The notes beneath the pieces are model-generated. The model searched no databases, was not told the DNA's origin, and saw only the letters and a list, made by a program, of their open reading frames with translations. A stretch of 64,000 nt of DNA from Arenicola marina (lineage: Eukaryota > Annelida > Polychaeta > Arenicolidae): NCBI GenBank assembly GCA_964019135.1, contig OZ025255.1, positions 1,798,001-1,862,000 of the forward strand, in the 5' to 3' direction. Every line of letters starts with the position of its first letter. The first letter of the stretch is position 1. The translations under genes were made by a program, and so were the position numbers. This document shows, in pieces, positions 12,701-26,238 of the stretch.

Positions 12701-14319
12701 GGGCGACTCCTGTCTTCCACTGACCACCAGTACGGGTTCAAGGCGAATCCTGTCTTCCACTGACCACCAGTACGGGTCCAGGACGACTCCTGTCGTCCAC
12801 AGACCACCAGTACCGGTTCAGAGCGACTCCTGTTGTCCACTGACCACCAGTACGGGTTCAGGGCGACTCCTGTCTTCCACTGACTACCAGTACGGGTTCA
12901 GAGCGACTCCTGTCGTCCACTGACCACCAGTACGGGTTCAGGGCGACTCCTGTCTTCCACTTACCACCAGTACGGGTCCAGGACGACTCCTGTCGTCCAC
13001 TGACCGCCAGTACGGGTTCAGAGCGACTCCTGTCTTTCACTGACCACCAGCACGGGTTCAGGGCGAATCCTGTCTTCCACTGACCACCAGGACGGGTTCA
13101 GGGCGACTCATGTCTTCCACTGACCCCCAGTACGGGTCCAGGACGACTCCTGTCGTCCACTGACCGCCAGTACGGGTTCAGGGCGACTCCTGTCTTTTAC
13201 TGACCACCAGTACGGGTTAAGGGCGAATCCTGTCTTCCACTGACCACCAGGACGGGTTCAGGGCGACACCTGTCTTTCACTGACCACCAGTACGGGTTCA
13301 GGACGACTCCTGTCTTTCACTGACCACCAGTACGGGTTCTGAGCGACTCCTGTCGTCCACTGATAACCAGTACGGGTTCAGGGCGACTCCTGTCTTCCAC
13401 TGACCACCAGTACGGGTTCAGAGCGACTCCTGTCTTTTACTGACCAGCAGTACGGGTTCAGGGCGACTCCTGTCTTCCACTGACCACCAGTACGGGTCCA
13501 GGGCGACTCCTGTCGTCCACTGACCGCCAGTACGGGTCCAGGACGACTCCTGTCGTCCACTGACCGCCAGTACGGGTTCAGGGCGACTCCTGTCTTTCAC
13601 TGACCACCAGTACGGGTTCAGGGCGAATCCTGTCTTCCACTGACCACCAGTACGGGTCCAGGACGACTCCTGTCGTCCACTGACCACCAGTACGGGTTCA
13701 GAGCGACTCCTGTCTTCCACTGACCACCAGTACGGGTCCAGGGCGACTCCTGTCGTCCACTGACCACCACTACGGGTCCAGGTCGACTCCTGTCGTCCAC
13801 TGACCACCAGTACGGGTTCAGGGCGACTCCTGTCTTCCACTGACCACCAGTACGGGTTCAGGGCGACTCCTGTCTTTCACTTACCACCAGTACGGGTCCA
13901 GGACGAATCCTGTCTTCCACTTACCGCCAGGACGGGTTCAGAGCGACTCCTGTCTTTCAGTGACCACCAGTACGGGTTCAGGGCGACTCCTGTCTTCCAC
14001 TGACCACCAGTACGGGTCCAGGGCGACTCCTGTCGTCCGGTGACCACCAGTACGGGTCCAGGACGACTCCTGTCGTCCACTGGCCACCAGTACGGGTTCA
14101 GGGCGACTCCTGTCTTCCACTGACCACCAGTACGGGTTCAGGGCGACTCCTGTCTTTCACTTACCACCAGTACGGGTTCAGGGCGACTCCTGTCTTTCAC
14201 TTACCACCAGTACGGGTCCAGGACGAATCTTGTCTTCCACTTACCGCCAGTACGGGTTCAGAGCAACTCCTGTCTTTCACTGACCACCAGTACGGTTTCA
14301 GGGTGACTCCTGTCGTCCA

Positions 14320-14759
14320 CGGACCCCCAGTACAGGTTCATGGCGACCCCTGTCGTCCACTGACGCCCAGTACGGGTTCAGGGCGACTCCTGTCGTCCAT
14401 TGAGCCCCAGTACGGGTTCAGGGCGACTCCTGTCGTCCACTCACCACCTGTACGGGCTCAGGGCGACTCTAGTCGTCTACTGACCACCAGTACGGGTTCA
14501 GGGCGACTCCTGTCGTCCACTGACCCCCAGTACGGGTTCAGGGCGACTCCTGTCGTCCATTGACCACCAGTCCGGGTTCAGGGTGACACCTGTCTTCCAC
14601 TGACCCCCAGTACGGGTTCAGGGCGACTCCTGTCTTTTACTGACCACCAGTACGGGTTCAGGGCGACTCCTGTCGTCCACTGAACCCCAGTACGGGTTCA
14701 GGGCGACTCCTGTCGTCCACTGACCCCCAGTACGGGTTCAGGGCGACTCCTGTCTTTCA
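14320..14759. repeat. C-rich monomer block 2
   Basis: Same monomer order as block 1 but with an intact 40-bp TTCATGG monomer, a TCTAGTCGTCTAC variant at about 14468, and a TCTTTTAC-ending monomer in place of TCGCCCAC. Several monomers here have lost the plus-strand TGA or hold it in a different frame, which is why an 86-codon plus-strand open frame (14303-14563) appears. Confidence 0.85.
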
Positions 14760-15239
14760 CTGACCACCAGTACGGGTCCAAGGCGAATCCTGTCTTCCAC
14801 TGACCACCAGTACGGGTTCAGGGCGACTTCTGTCGTCCACTGACCACCAGTACGGGTTCAGGGCGACTCCTGTCTTTCACTGACCACCATTACGGGTTCA
14901 GGGCGAATCCTGTCTTCCACTGACCGCCAGTACGGGTTCAGAGCGACTCCTGTCTTTCACTGACCACCAGTACGCGTTCAGGGCGACTCCTGTCTTCCAC
15001 TGACCACCAGTACGGGTCGAGGGCGACTCCTGTCGTCCACTGACCACCAGTACGGGTCCAGGACGACTCCTGTCGTCCACTGACCGCCAGTACGGGTTCA
15101 GGGCGACTCCTGTCTTTCACTGACCACCAGTACGGGTTCAGGGCGAATCCTGTCTTCCACTGACCACCAGTACGGGTCCAGGACGACTCCTGTCGTCCAC
15201 TGACCACCAGTACGGGTTCAGAGCGACTCCTGTCTTCCA

Positions 15240-17319
15240 CTGACCACCAGTACGGGTCCAGGGCGACTCCTGTCGTCCACTGACCACCAGTACGGGTCCA
15301 GGACGACTCCTGTCGTCCACTGACCACCAGTACGGGTTCAGGGCGACTCCTGTCTTCCACTGACCACCAGTACGGGTTCAGGGCGACTCCTGTCTTTCAC
15401 TTACCACCAGTACGGGTCCAGGACGAATCCTGTCTTCCACTTACCGCCAGGACGGGTTCAGAGCGACTCCTGTCTTTCTGTGACCACCAGTACGGGTTCA
15501 GGGCGAATCCTGTCTTCCACTGACCACCAGGACGGGTTCAGGGCGACTCCGGTCTTCCACTGACCCCCAGTACGGGTCCAAGACGACTCCTGTCATCCAC
15601 TGACCGCCAATACGGGTTCAGGGCGACTCCTGTCTTCCACTGACCACCAGTACGGGTTCAGGGCGAATCCTTTCTTCCACTGACCACCAGTACGGGTCCA
15701 GGACGACTCCTGTCGTCCACAGACCCCCAGTACCGGTTCAGAGCGACTCCTGTTGTCCACTGACCACCAGTACGGGTCCAGGGCGACTCCTGTCGTCCAC
15801 TGACCACCAGTACGGGTCCAGAACGACTCCTGTCGTCCACTGACCACCAGTACGGGTTCAGGGCGACTCCTGTCTTCCACTGACCACCAGTACGGGTTCA
15901 GGGCGACTCCTGTCTTTCACTTACCACCAGTACGGGTCCAGGACGAATCCTGTCTTCCACTTACCGCCAGGACGGGTTCAGAGCGACTCCTGTCTTTCTG
16001 TGACCACCAGTACGGGTTCAGGGCGAATCCTGTCTTCCACTGACCACCAGGACGGGTTCAGGGCGACTCCGGTCTTCCACTGACCCCCAGTACGGGTCCA
16101 AGACGACTCCTGTCATCCACTGACCGCCAATACGGGTTCAGGGCGACTCCTGTCTTCCACTGACCACCAGTACGGGTTCAGGGCGAATCCTTTCTTCCAC
16201 TGACCACCAGTACGGGTCCAGGACGACTCCTGTCGTCCACAGACCCCCAGTACCGGTTCAGAGCGACTCCTGTTGTCCACTGACCACCAGTACGGGTCCA
16301 GGGCGACTCCTGTCGTCCACTGACCACCAGTACGGGTCCAGGACGACTCCTGTCGTCCACTGACCACCAGTACGGGTTCAGGGCGACTCCTGTCTTCCAC
16401 TGACCACCAGTACGGGTTCAGGGCGACTCCTGTCTTTCACTTACCACCAGTACGGGTCCAGGACGAATCCTGTCTTCCACTTACCGCCAGGACGGGTTCA
16501 GAGCGACTCCTGTCTTTCTGTGACCACCAGTACGGGTTCAGGGCGAATCCTGTCTTCCACTGACCACCAGGACGGGTTCAGGGCGACTCCGGTCTTCCAC
16601 TGACCCCCAGTACGGGTCCAAGACGACTCCTGTCATCCACTGACCGCCAATACGGGTTCAGGGCGACTCCTGTCTTCCACTGACCACCAGTACGGGTTCA
16701 GGGCGAATCCTTTCTTCCACTGACCACCAGTACGGGTCCAGGACGACTCCTGTCGTCCACAGACCCCCAGTACCGGTTCAGAGCGACTCCTGTTGTCCAC
16801 TGACCACCAGTACGGGTCCAGGGCGACTCCTGTCGTCCACTGACCACCAGTACGGGTCCAGGACGACTCCTGTCGTCCACTGACCACCAGTACGGGTTCA
16901 GGGCGACTCCTGTCTTCCACTGACCACCAGTACGGGTTCAGGGCGACTCCTGTCTTTCACTTACCACCAGTACGGGTCCAGGACGAATCCTGTCTTCCAC
17001 TTACCGCCAGGACGGGTTCAGAGCGACTCCTGTCTTTCTGTGACCACCAGTACGGGTTCAGGGCGAATCCTGTCTTCCACTGACCACCAGGACGGGTTCA
17101 GGGCGACTCCGGTCTTCCACTGACCCCCAGTACGGGTCCAAGACGACTCCTGTCATCCACTGACCGCCAATACGGGTTCAGGGCGACTCCTGTCTTCCAC
17201 TGACCACCAGTACGGGTTCAGGGCGAATCCTTTCTTCCACTGACCACCAGTACGGGTCCAGGACGACTCCTGTCGTCCACAGACCCCCAGTACCGGTTCA
17301 GAGCGACTCCTGTTGTCCA
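15240..17319. repeat. Four tandem copies of a 520-bp (13-monomer) higher-order unit
   Basis: The copies start at 15240, 15760, 16280 and 16800, and the matching ends exactly after the fourth. Each contains GTCATCCAC (from 15593, repeated every 520 bases) and TTTCTTCCAC, variants I saw nowhere else in the window. The only difference I noticed is GAACGACTCC at about 15821 in copy 2, where the others read GGACGACTCC. This is the clearest regular higher-order repeat here. Confidence 0.95.
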
Positions 17320-19959
17320 CTGACCACCAGTACGGGTTCAGTGCGACTCCTGTCTTCCACTGACTACCAGTACGGGTTCAGAGCGACTCCTGTCGTCCAC
17401 TGACCACTAGTACGGGTTCAGGGCGACTCCCGTCTTCCACTTACCACCAGTACGGGTCCAGGACGACTCCTGTCGTCCACTGACCGCCAGTACGGGTTCA
17501 GGGCGACTCCTGTCTTCCACTTACCACCAAGACGGGTTCAGGGCGACACCTGTCTTTCACTGACCACCAGTACGGGTTCAGGACAACTCCTGTCTTTCAC
17601 TGACCACCAGTACGGGTTCTGAGCGACTCCTGCCGTCCACGGACCACCAGTACGGGTTCAGAGCGACTCCTGTCTTCCACTGACCACCAGTACGGGTTCA
17701 GGGCAACTCCTGTCTTTCACTGACCACCAGTACAGGTTCAGGGCGACTCCTGTCTTCCAATGACCACAAGGACAGGTTCAGGGCGACTTATATCGTCCAC
17801 TGACCACCACTACGGTTTCAAGGCGACTCCTGTCGTCCACTGACCCCCAGTACGGGTTCAGGGCGACTCTTGTCGTCCACTGACCACCAGTACGGGTTCA
17901 GGGCGACTCCTGTCTTTTACTGACCACCAGTACGGTTTCTGAGCGACTCCTGTCTTCCACTGACCACCAGTACGGGTTCAGGACGACTCCTGTCTTTCAC
18001 TGACCACCAGTACGGGTTCTGAGCGACTCCTGTCGTCCACTGACCACCAGTACGGGTTCAGGGCGACTCCTGTCTTCCACTGACCACCAGTACGGGTTCA
18101 GGGCGACTCCTGTCGTCCACTGACCACCAGTACGGGTTCTGAGCGACTCCTGCCGTCCATGGACCACCAGTACGGGTTCAGAGCGACTCCTGTCTTCCAC
18201 TGACCACCAGTACGGGTTCAGGGCAACTCCTGTCTTTCACTGACCACCAGTACAGGTTCAGGGCGACTCCTGTCTTTCACTGACCACCATTACGGGTTCA
18301 GGGCAACTCCTGTCTTTCACTGACCACCAGTACAGGTTCAGGGCGACTCCTGTCTTTCACTGACCACCAGTACGGGTTCAGGGCGACTCCTGTCTTCCAC
18401 TGACCACCAGTACGGGTCCAGGGCGACTCCTGCCGTCCACTGACCGCCAGTACGGGTCCTGGACGACTCCTGTCGTCCACTGACCGCCAGTACGGGTTCA
18501 GGGCGACTCCTGTCTTTCACTGACCACCAGTACGGGTTCAGGGCGAATCCTGTCTTCCACTGACCACCAGTACGGGTCCAGGACGACTCCTGTCGTCCAC
18601 TGACCACCAGTACGGGTTCAAAGCGACTCCTGTCTCCCACTGACCACCAGTACGGGTCCAGGGCGACTCCTGTCTTCCACTGACCGCCAGTACGGGTCCA
18701 GGACGACTCCTGTCGTCCACTGACCACCAGTACGGGTTCAGGGCGACTCCTGTCTTCCACTGACCACCAGTACGGGTTCAGGGCGACTCCTGTCTTTCAC
18801 TTACCACCAGTACGGGTCCAGGACGAATCCTGTCGTCCACTGACCGCCAGTACGGGTTCAGGGCGACTCTTGTCTTCCACTGACCACCAGTACGGGTTCA
18901 GGGCGAATCCTGTCTTCCACTGACCACCAGTACGGGTCCAGGACGACTCCTGTCGTCCACAGACCACCAGTACCGGTTCAGAGCGACTCCTGTTGTCCAC
19001 TGACCACCAGTACGGGTTCAGGGCGACTCCTGTCTTCCACTGACTACCAGTACGGGTTCAGAGCGACTCCTGTCGTCCACTGACCACCAGTACGGGCTCA
19101 GGGCGACTCCTGTCTTCCACTTACCATCAGTACGGGTCCAGGACGACTCCTGTCGTCCACTGACCGCCAGTACGGGTTCAGAGCGACTCCTGTCTTTCAC
19201 TGACCACCAGCACGGGTTCAGGGCGAATCCTGTCTTCCACTGACCACCAGGACGGGTTCAGGGCGACTCATGTCTTCCACTGACCCCCAGTACGGGTCCA
19301 GGACGACTCCTGTCGTCCACTGACCGCCAGTACGGGTTCCGGGCGACTCCTGTCTTTTACTGACCACCAGTACGGGTCCAGGGCGAATCCTGTCTTCCAC
19401 TGACCACCAGGACGGGTTCAGGGCGACACCTGTCTTTCACTGACCACCAGTACGGGTTCAGGACGACTCCTGTCTTTCACTGACCACCAGTACGGGTTCT
19501 GAGCGACTCCTGTCGTCCACTGATAACCAGTACGGGTTCAGGGCGACTCCTGTCCCCCACTGACCACCAGTACGGGTTCAGGGCAACTCCTGCCTTTCAC
19601 TGACCACCAGTACAGGTTCAGGGCGACTCCTGTCTTCCAATGACCACCAGGACATGTTCAGGGCGACTTATATCGTCCACTGACCACCAGTACGGTTTCA
19701 AGGCGACTCCTGTCGTCCACTGACCCCCAGTACGGGTTCAGGGCGACTCTTGTCGTCCACTGACCACCAGTACGGGTCCAGGACGACTCCTGTCGTCCAC
19801 TGACCACCAGGACGGGTTCAGGGCGACTCCGGTCTTCCACTGACCACCAGTACGGGTCCAGGACGACTCCTGTCGTCCACAGACCACCAGTACCGGTTCA
19901 GAGCGACTCCTGTTGTCCACTGACCACCAGTACGGGTTCAGTGCGACTCCTGTCTTCCA

Positions 19960-21819
19960 CTGACTACCAGTACGGGTTCTGAGCGACTCCTGCCGTCCAC
20001 GGACCACCAGTACGGGTTCAGAGCGACTCCTGTCTTCCACTGACCACCAGTACGGGTTCAGGGCAACTCCTGTCTTTCACTGACCACCAGTACGGGTTCT
20101 GAGCGACTCCTGTCGTCCACTGACCACCAGTACGGGTTCAGGGCGACTCCTGTCTTCCACTGACCACCAGTACGGGTTCAGGGCGACTCCTGTCGTCCAC
20201 TGACCACCAGTACGGGTTCTGAGCGACTCCTGCCGTCCATGGACCACCAGTACGGGTTCAGAGCGACTCCTGTCTTCCACTGACCACCAGTACGGGTTCA
20301 GGGCAACTCCTGTCTTTCACTGACCACCAGTACAGGTTCAGGGCGACTCCTGTCTTTCACTGACCACCATTACGGGTTCAGGGCAACTCCTGTCTTTCAC
20401 TGACCACCAGTACAGGTTCAGGGCGACTCCTGTCTTTCACTGACCACCAGTACGGGTTCAGGGCGACTCCTGTCTTCCACTGACCACCAGTACGGGTCCA
20501 GGGCGACTCCTGCCGTCCACTGACCGCCAGTACGGGTCCTGGACGACTCCTGTCGTCCACTGACCGCCAGTACGGGTTCAGGGCGACTCCTGTCTTTCAC
20601 TGACCACCAGTACGGGTTCAGGGCAAATCCTGTCTTCCACTGACCACCAGTACGGGTCCAGGACGACTCCTGTCGTCCACTGACCACCAGTACGGGTTCA
20701 AAGCGACTCCTGTCTCCCACTGACCACCAGTACGGGTCCAGGGCGACTCCTGTCGTCCACTGACCGCCAGTACGGGTCCAGGACGACTCCTGTCGTCCAC
20801 TGACCACCAGTACGGGTTCAGGGCAACTCCTGTCTTTCACTGACCACCAGTACGGGTTCTGAGCGACTCCTGCCGTCCACGGACCACCAGTACGGGTTCA
20901 GAGCGACTCCTGTCTTCCACTGACCACCAGTACGGGTTCAGGGCAACTCCTGTCTTTCACTGACCACCAGTACGGGTTCTGAGCGACTCCTGCCGTCCAC
21001 GGACCACCAGTACGGGTTCAGAGCGACTCCTGTCTTCCACTGACCACCAGTACGGGTTCAGGGCAACTCCTGTCTTTCACTGACCACCAGTACGGGTTCT
21101 GAGCGACTCCTGTCGTCCACTGACCACCAGTACGGGTTCAGGGCGACTCCTGTCTTCCACTGACCACCAGTACGGGTTCAGGGCGACTCCTGTCGTCCAC
21201 TGACCACCAGTACGGGTTCTGAGCGACTCCTGCCGTCCATGGACCACCAGTACGGGTTCAGAGCGACTCCTGTCTTCCACTGACCACCAGTACGGGTTCA
21301 GGGCAACTCCTGTCTTTCACTGACCACCAGTACAGGTTCAGGGCGACTCCTGTCTTTCACTGACCACCATTACGGGTTCAGGGCAACTCCTGTCTTTCAC
21401 TGACCACCAGTACAGGTTCAGGGCGACTCCTGTCTTTCACTGACCACCAGTACGGGTTCAGGGCGACTCCTGTCTTCCACTGACCACCAGTACGGGTCCA
21501 GGGCGACTCCTGCCGTCCACTGACCGCCAGTACGGGTCCTGGACGACTCCTGTCGTCCACTGACCGCCAGTACGGGTTCAGGGCGACTCCTGTCTTTCAC
21601 TGACCACCAGTACGGGTTCAGGGCAAATCCTGTCTTCCACTGACCACCAGTACGGGTCCAGGACGACTCCTGTCGTCCACTGACCACCAGTACGGGTTCA
21701 AAGCGACTCCTGTCTCCCACTGACCACCAGTACGGGTCCAGGGCGACTCCTGTCGTCCACTGACCGCCAGTACGGGTCCAGGACGACTCCTGTCGTCCAC
21801 TGACCACCAGTACGGGTTC
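19960..21819. repeat. Nested 1,000-bp and 120-bp duplications
   Basis: Bases 19960-20819 are repeated at 20960-21819, a 25-monomer spacing. Between and at the start of them a three-monomer (120-bp) unit occurs at 19960, 20840 and 20960; it consists of a TGAGCGACTCCTGCC monomer, a CGGACC monomer and a GGCAACTCC monomer. The first copy differs by CTGACTACC in place of CTGACCACC. The same parental segment is also present once at about 17.6-18.8 kb, 2,080 bp before the first copy. Confidence 0.85.
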
Positions 21820-24119
21820 AGGGCGACTCCTGTCTTCCACTGACCACCAGTACGGGTTCAGGGCGACTCCTGTCTTTCACTTACCACCAGTACGGGTCCA
21901 GGACGAATCCTGTCGTCCACTGACCGCCAGTACGGGTTCAGGGCGACTCTTGTCTTCCACTGACCACCAGTACGGGTTCAGGGCGAATCCTGTCTTCCAC
22001 TGACCACCAGTACGGGTCCAGGACGACTCCTGTCGTCCACAGACCACCAGTACCGGTTCAGAGCGACTCCTGTTGTCCACTGACCACCAGTACGGGTTCA
22101 GGGCGACTCCTGTCTTCCACTGACTACCAGTACGGGTTCAGAGCGACTCCTGTCGTCCACTGACCTCCAGTACGGGTTCAGGGCGACTCCTGTCTTCCAC
22201 TTACCATCAGTACGGGTCCAGGACGACTCCTGTGGTCCACTGACCGCCAGTACGGGTTCAGAGCGACTCCTGTCTTTCACTGACCACCAGCACGGGTTCA
22301 GGGCGAATCCTGTCTTCCACTGACCACCAGGACGGGTTCAGGGCGACTCATGTCTTCCACTGACCCCCAGTACGGGTCCAGGACGACTCCTGTCGTCCAC
22401 TGACCGCCAGTACGGGTTCAGGGCGACTCCTGTCTTTTACTGACCACCAGTACGGGTCCAGGGCGAATCCTGTCTTCCACTGACCACCAGGACGGGTTCA
22501 GGGCGACACCTGTCTTTCACTGACCGCCAGTACGGGTTCAGGACGACTCCTGTCTTTCACTGACCACCAGTACGGGTTCTGAGCGACTCCTGTCGTCCAC
22601 TGATAACCAGTACGGGTTCAGGGCGACTCCTGTCCCCCACTGACCACCAGTACGGGTTCAGGGCAACTCCTGCCTTTCACTGACCACCAGTACAGGTTCA
22701 GGGCGACTCCTGTCTTCCAATGACCACCAGGACAGGTTCAGGGCGACTTATATCGTCCACTGACCACCAGTACGGTTTCAAGGCGACTCCTGTCGTCCAC
22801 TGACCCCCAGTACGGGTTCAGGGCGACTCTTGTCGTCCACTGACCACCAGTACGGGTCCAGGACGACTCCTGTCGTCCACTGACCACCAGTACGGGTTCA
22901 GGGCGACTCCTGTCTTTTACTGACCACCAGTACGGGTTCTGAGCGACTCCTGTCGTCCACTGACCACCAGTACGGGTTCAGGACGACTCCTCTCTTTCAC
23001 TGACCACCAGTACGGGTTCTGAGCGACTCCTGTCGTCCACTGACCACCAGTACGGGTTCAGGGCGACTCCTGTCTTTCACTGACCACCAGTACGGGTCCA
23101 AGGCGAATCCTGTCTTCCACTGACCACAAGTACGGGTTCAGGGCGACTTCTGTCGTCCACTGACCACCAGTACGGGTTCAGGGCGACTCCTGTCTTTCAC
23201 TGACCACCATTACGGGTTCAGGGCGAATCCTGTCTTCCACTGACCGCCAGTACGGGTTCAGAGCGACTCTTGTCTTTCACTGACCACCAGTACGCGTTCA
23301 GGGCGACTCCTGTCTTCCACTGACCACCAGTACGGGTCGAGGGCGACTCCTGTCGTCCACTGACCGCCAGTACGGGTCCAGGACGACTCCTGTCGTCCAC
23401 TGACCGCCAGTACGGGTTCAGGGCGACTCCTGTCTTTCACTGACCACCAGTACGGGTTCAGGGCGAATCCTCTCTTCCACTGACCACCAGTACGGGTCCA
23501 GGACGACTCCTGTCGTCCACTGACCACCAGTACGGGTTCAGAGCGACTCCTGTCTTCCACTGACCACCAGTACGGGTCCAGGGCGACTCCTGTCGTCCAC
23601 TGACCACCAGTACGGGTCCAGGACGACTCCTGTCGTCCACTGACCACCAGTACGGGTTCAGGGCGACTCCTGTCTTTCACTTACCACCAGTACGGGTCCA
23701 GGACGAATCCTGTCTTCCACTTACCGCCAGGACGGGTTCAGAGCGACTCCTGTCTTTCACTGACCACCAGTACGGGTCCAGGACGACTCCTGTCGTCCAC
23801 TGATCACCAGTACGGGTTCAGAGCGACTCCTGTCTTCCACTGACCACCAGTACGGGTCCAGGGCGACTCCTGTCTTCCGGTGACCACCAGTACGGGTCCA
23901 GGACGACTCCTGTCGTCCACTGATCACCAGTACGGGTTCAGGGCGACTCCTGTCGTCCACTGACCACCAGTACGGGTTCAGGGCGACTCCTGTCTTTCAC
24001 TTACCACCAGTACGGGTCCAGCACGAATCTTGTCTTCCACTTACCGCCAGTACGGGTTCAGAGCGACTCCTGTCTTTCACTGACCACCAGTACGGTTTCA
24101 GGGCGACTCCTGTCGTCCA

Positions 24120-24719
24120 CGGACCCCCAGTACAGGTTCATGGCGACCCCTGTCGTCCACTGACGCCCAGTACGGGTTCAAGGCGAACCCTGTCGTCAAC
24201 TGACCCCCAGTACGGGTTCAGGGCGACTCCTGTCTTTCACTGACCACCAGTACGGGTCCAAGGCGAATCCTGTCTTCCACTGACCACCAGTACGGGTTCA
24301 GGGCGACTCCTGTCGTCCACTGACCCCCAGTACGGGTTCAGGGCGACTCCTGTCGTCCACTGACCACCAGTACGGGTTCAGGGCGACTCCTGTCGTCCAC
24401 TGACCCCCAGTACGGGTCCAAGGCGAATCCCGTCGTCCACTGACCACCATTGCAGGTTCAGGGCGACTCCTGTCGTCCACTGACCCCCAGTACGGGTTCA
24501 GGGCGACTCCTGTCGTCCACTGACCACCAGTACGGGTTCAGGGTGACACCTGTCTTCCACTGACCCCCAGTACGGGTTCAGGGCGACTCCTGTCGCCTAC
24601 TGACCCCCAGTACGGGTTCAGGGCGACTCCTGTCGTCCACTGAACCCCAGTACGGATTCAGGGCGACTCCTGTCGTCCACGGACCCCCAGTACGGGTTCA
24701 GGGCGACTCCTGTCTTTCA
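24120..24719. repeat. C-rich monomer block 3
   Basis: A longer version (15 monomers) that includes CGAACCCTGTCGTCAAC and the ACCATTGCAGG monomer at 24440, features shared with the blocks at 28.6, 30.7 and 33.5 kb. Confidence 0.85.
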
Positions 24720-24879
24720 CTGACCACCAGTACGGGTCCAGGGCGCATCCTGTCTTCCACTGACCACCAGTACGGGTTCAGGGCGACTTCTGTCGTCCAC
24801 TGACCACCAGTACGGGTTCAGGGCGACTCCTGTCTTTCACTGACCACCATTACGGGTTCAGGGCGAATCCTGTCTTCCA

Positions 24880-24918
24880 CTGACCACCAGTACGGGTCCA
24901 GGACGACTCCTGCGTCCC
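24880..24918. repeat. 39-bp monomer, register shift 2
   Basis: This monomer reads TGCGTCCCC where its collinear relatives near 31.5 kb and 34.3 kb read TGTCGTCCCC, so one T is missing. It is the only register shift not in the CCCC run and has no other copy in the window. It therefore arose after this segment separated from the other two, or it is a sequencing error. Confidence 0.9.
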
Positions 24919-25940
24919 CTGACCGCCAGTACGGGTTCAGAGCGACTCCTGTCTTTTACTGACCAGCAGTACGGGTTCAGGGCGACTCCTGTCTTCCACT
25001 GACCACCAGTACGGGTCCAGGGCGACTCCTGTCGTCCACTGACCGCCAGTACGGGTCCAGGACGACTCCTGTCGTCCACTGACCGCCAGTACGGGTTCAG
25101 GGCGACTCCTGTCTTTCACTGACCACCAGTACGGGTTCAGGGCGAATCCTGTCTTCCACTGACCACCAGTACGGGTCCAGGACGACTCCTGTCGTCCACT
25201 GACCACCAGTACGGGTTCAGAGCGACTCCTGTCTTCCACTGACCACCAGTACGGGTCCAGGGCGACTCCTGTCGTCCACTGACCACCACTACGGGTATAG
25301 GTCGACTCCTGTCGTCCACTGACCACCAGTACGGGTTCAGGGCGACTCCTGTCTTCCACTGACCACCAGTACGGGTTCAGGGCGACTCCTGTCTTTCACT
25401 TACCACCAGTACGGGTCCAGGACGAATCCTGTCTTCCACTTAGCGCCAGGACGGGTTCAGAGCGACTCCTGTCTTTCACTGACTACCAGTACGGGTTCAG
25501 GGCGAATCCTGTCTTCCACTGACCACCAGGACGGGTTCAGGGCGACTCCTGTCTTCCACTGACCACCAGTACGGGTCCAGGGCGACTCCTGTCGTCCACT
25601 GACCACCAGTACGGGTCCAGGACGACTCCTGTCTTCCACTGACCACCAGTACGGATCCAGGACGACTCTTGTCTCCCACTGACCCCCAGTACGGGTCCAG
25701 GACGACTCCTGTCGTCCACTGACCGCCAGTCCGGGTTCAGGGCGACTCCTGTCTTTCACTGACCACCAGTACGGGTCCAGGGCGACTCCTGTCGTCCGGT
25801 GACCACCAGTACGGGTCCAGGACGACTCCTGTCGTCCACTGGCCACCAGTACGGGTTCAGGGCGACTCCTGTCTTCCACTGACCACCAGTACGGGTTCAG
25901 GGCGACTCCTGTCTTTCACTTACCACCAGTACGGGTCCAG
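24919..25940. repeat. Segment matching 34.28-35.30 kb (offset 9,360 bp)
   Basis: About 1 kb is collinear with 34279-35300 at a spacing of 234 monomers. Shared rare markers are TAGCGCCAGG (25441 and 34801), ACCACTACGGG followed by a GGTCGACTCC arm, and ACGGATCCAGGACGACTC. After about 25940 the two diverge. Confidence 0.85.
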
Positions 25941-26038
25941 GACGACTCCTGTCGTCCACTGGCCACCAGTACGGGTTCAGAGCAACTCCTGTCTTTCACT
26001 GACCACCAGTACGGTTTCAGGGCGACTCCTGTCGTCCA

Positions 26039-26238
26039 CGGACCCCCAGTACGGGTTCAGGGCGACTCCTGTCGTCCACTGACCCCCAGTACGGGTTCAG
26101 GGCGACTCCTGTCGTCCACTGACCACCAGTACGGGTTCAGGGTGACACCTGTCTTCCACTGACCCCCAGTACGGGTTCAGGGCGACTCCTGTCGCCCACT
26201 GACCCCCAGTACGGGTTCAGGGCGACTCCTGTCGTCCA
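26039..26238. repeat. C-rich monomer block 4 (short)
   Basis: Only five monomers: the TTCATGG, CTGACGCCC and CTGAGCCC members are missing, so CGGACCCCC leads straight into ordinary CTGACCCCC units and the GGTGACACC monomer. It looks like an internally shortened block. Confidence 0.8.

Larger units (their letters stand above)
1..18604. repeat. Long-range collinear copy A (pairs with 43.2-64.0 kb)
   Basis: Rare monomer variants occur here in the same order as in the last 20.8 kb. Matched landmarks include the TTTCTGTG junction (2.7 and 45.8 kb), a CTTCCATT monomer (6.47 and 49.95 kb), GGTTCACAGC (12.54 and 58.78 kb), a C-rich block holding a TCTTTTAC monomer (14.63 and 60.79 kb), and GACTCCCGTC (17.43 and 62.67 kb). 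The offset moves from about 43.08 to 43.28, 45.04, 46.24, 46.16, 45.24 and 45.40 kb, each step a whole number of monomers. Copy A alone holds the 1,280-bp duplication and the 13-monomer x4 amplification. It lacks about 1.2 kb near 11.6 kb and four monomers near 17.5 kb that copy B has. Confidence 0.8.

Noticed and set aside
14303-14563. 86-codon plus-strand open frame, also at 60459-60719
   Set aside because: It appears because several C-rich monomers here have lost the TGA of CTGACC or hold it in another frame. The two occurrences are duplicate copies of the same block, not independent support for a gene.
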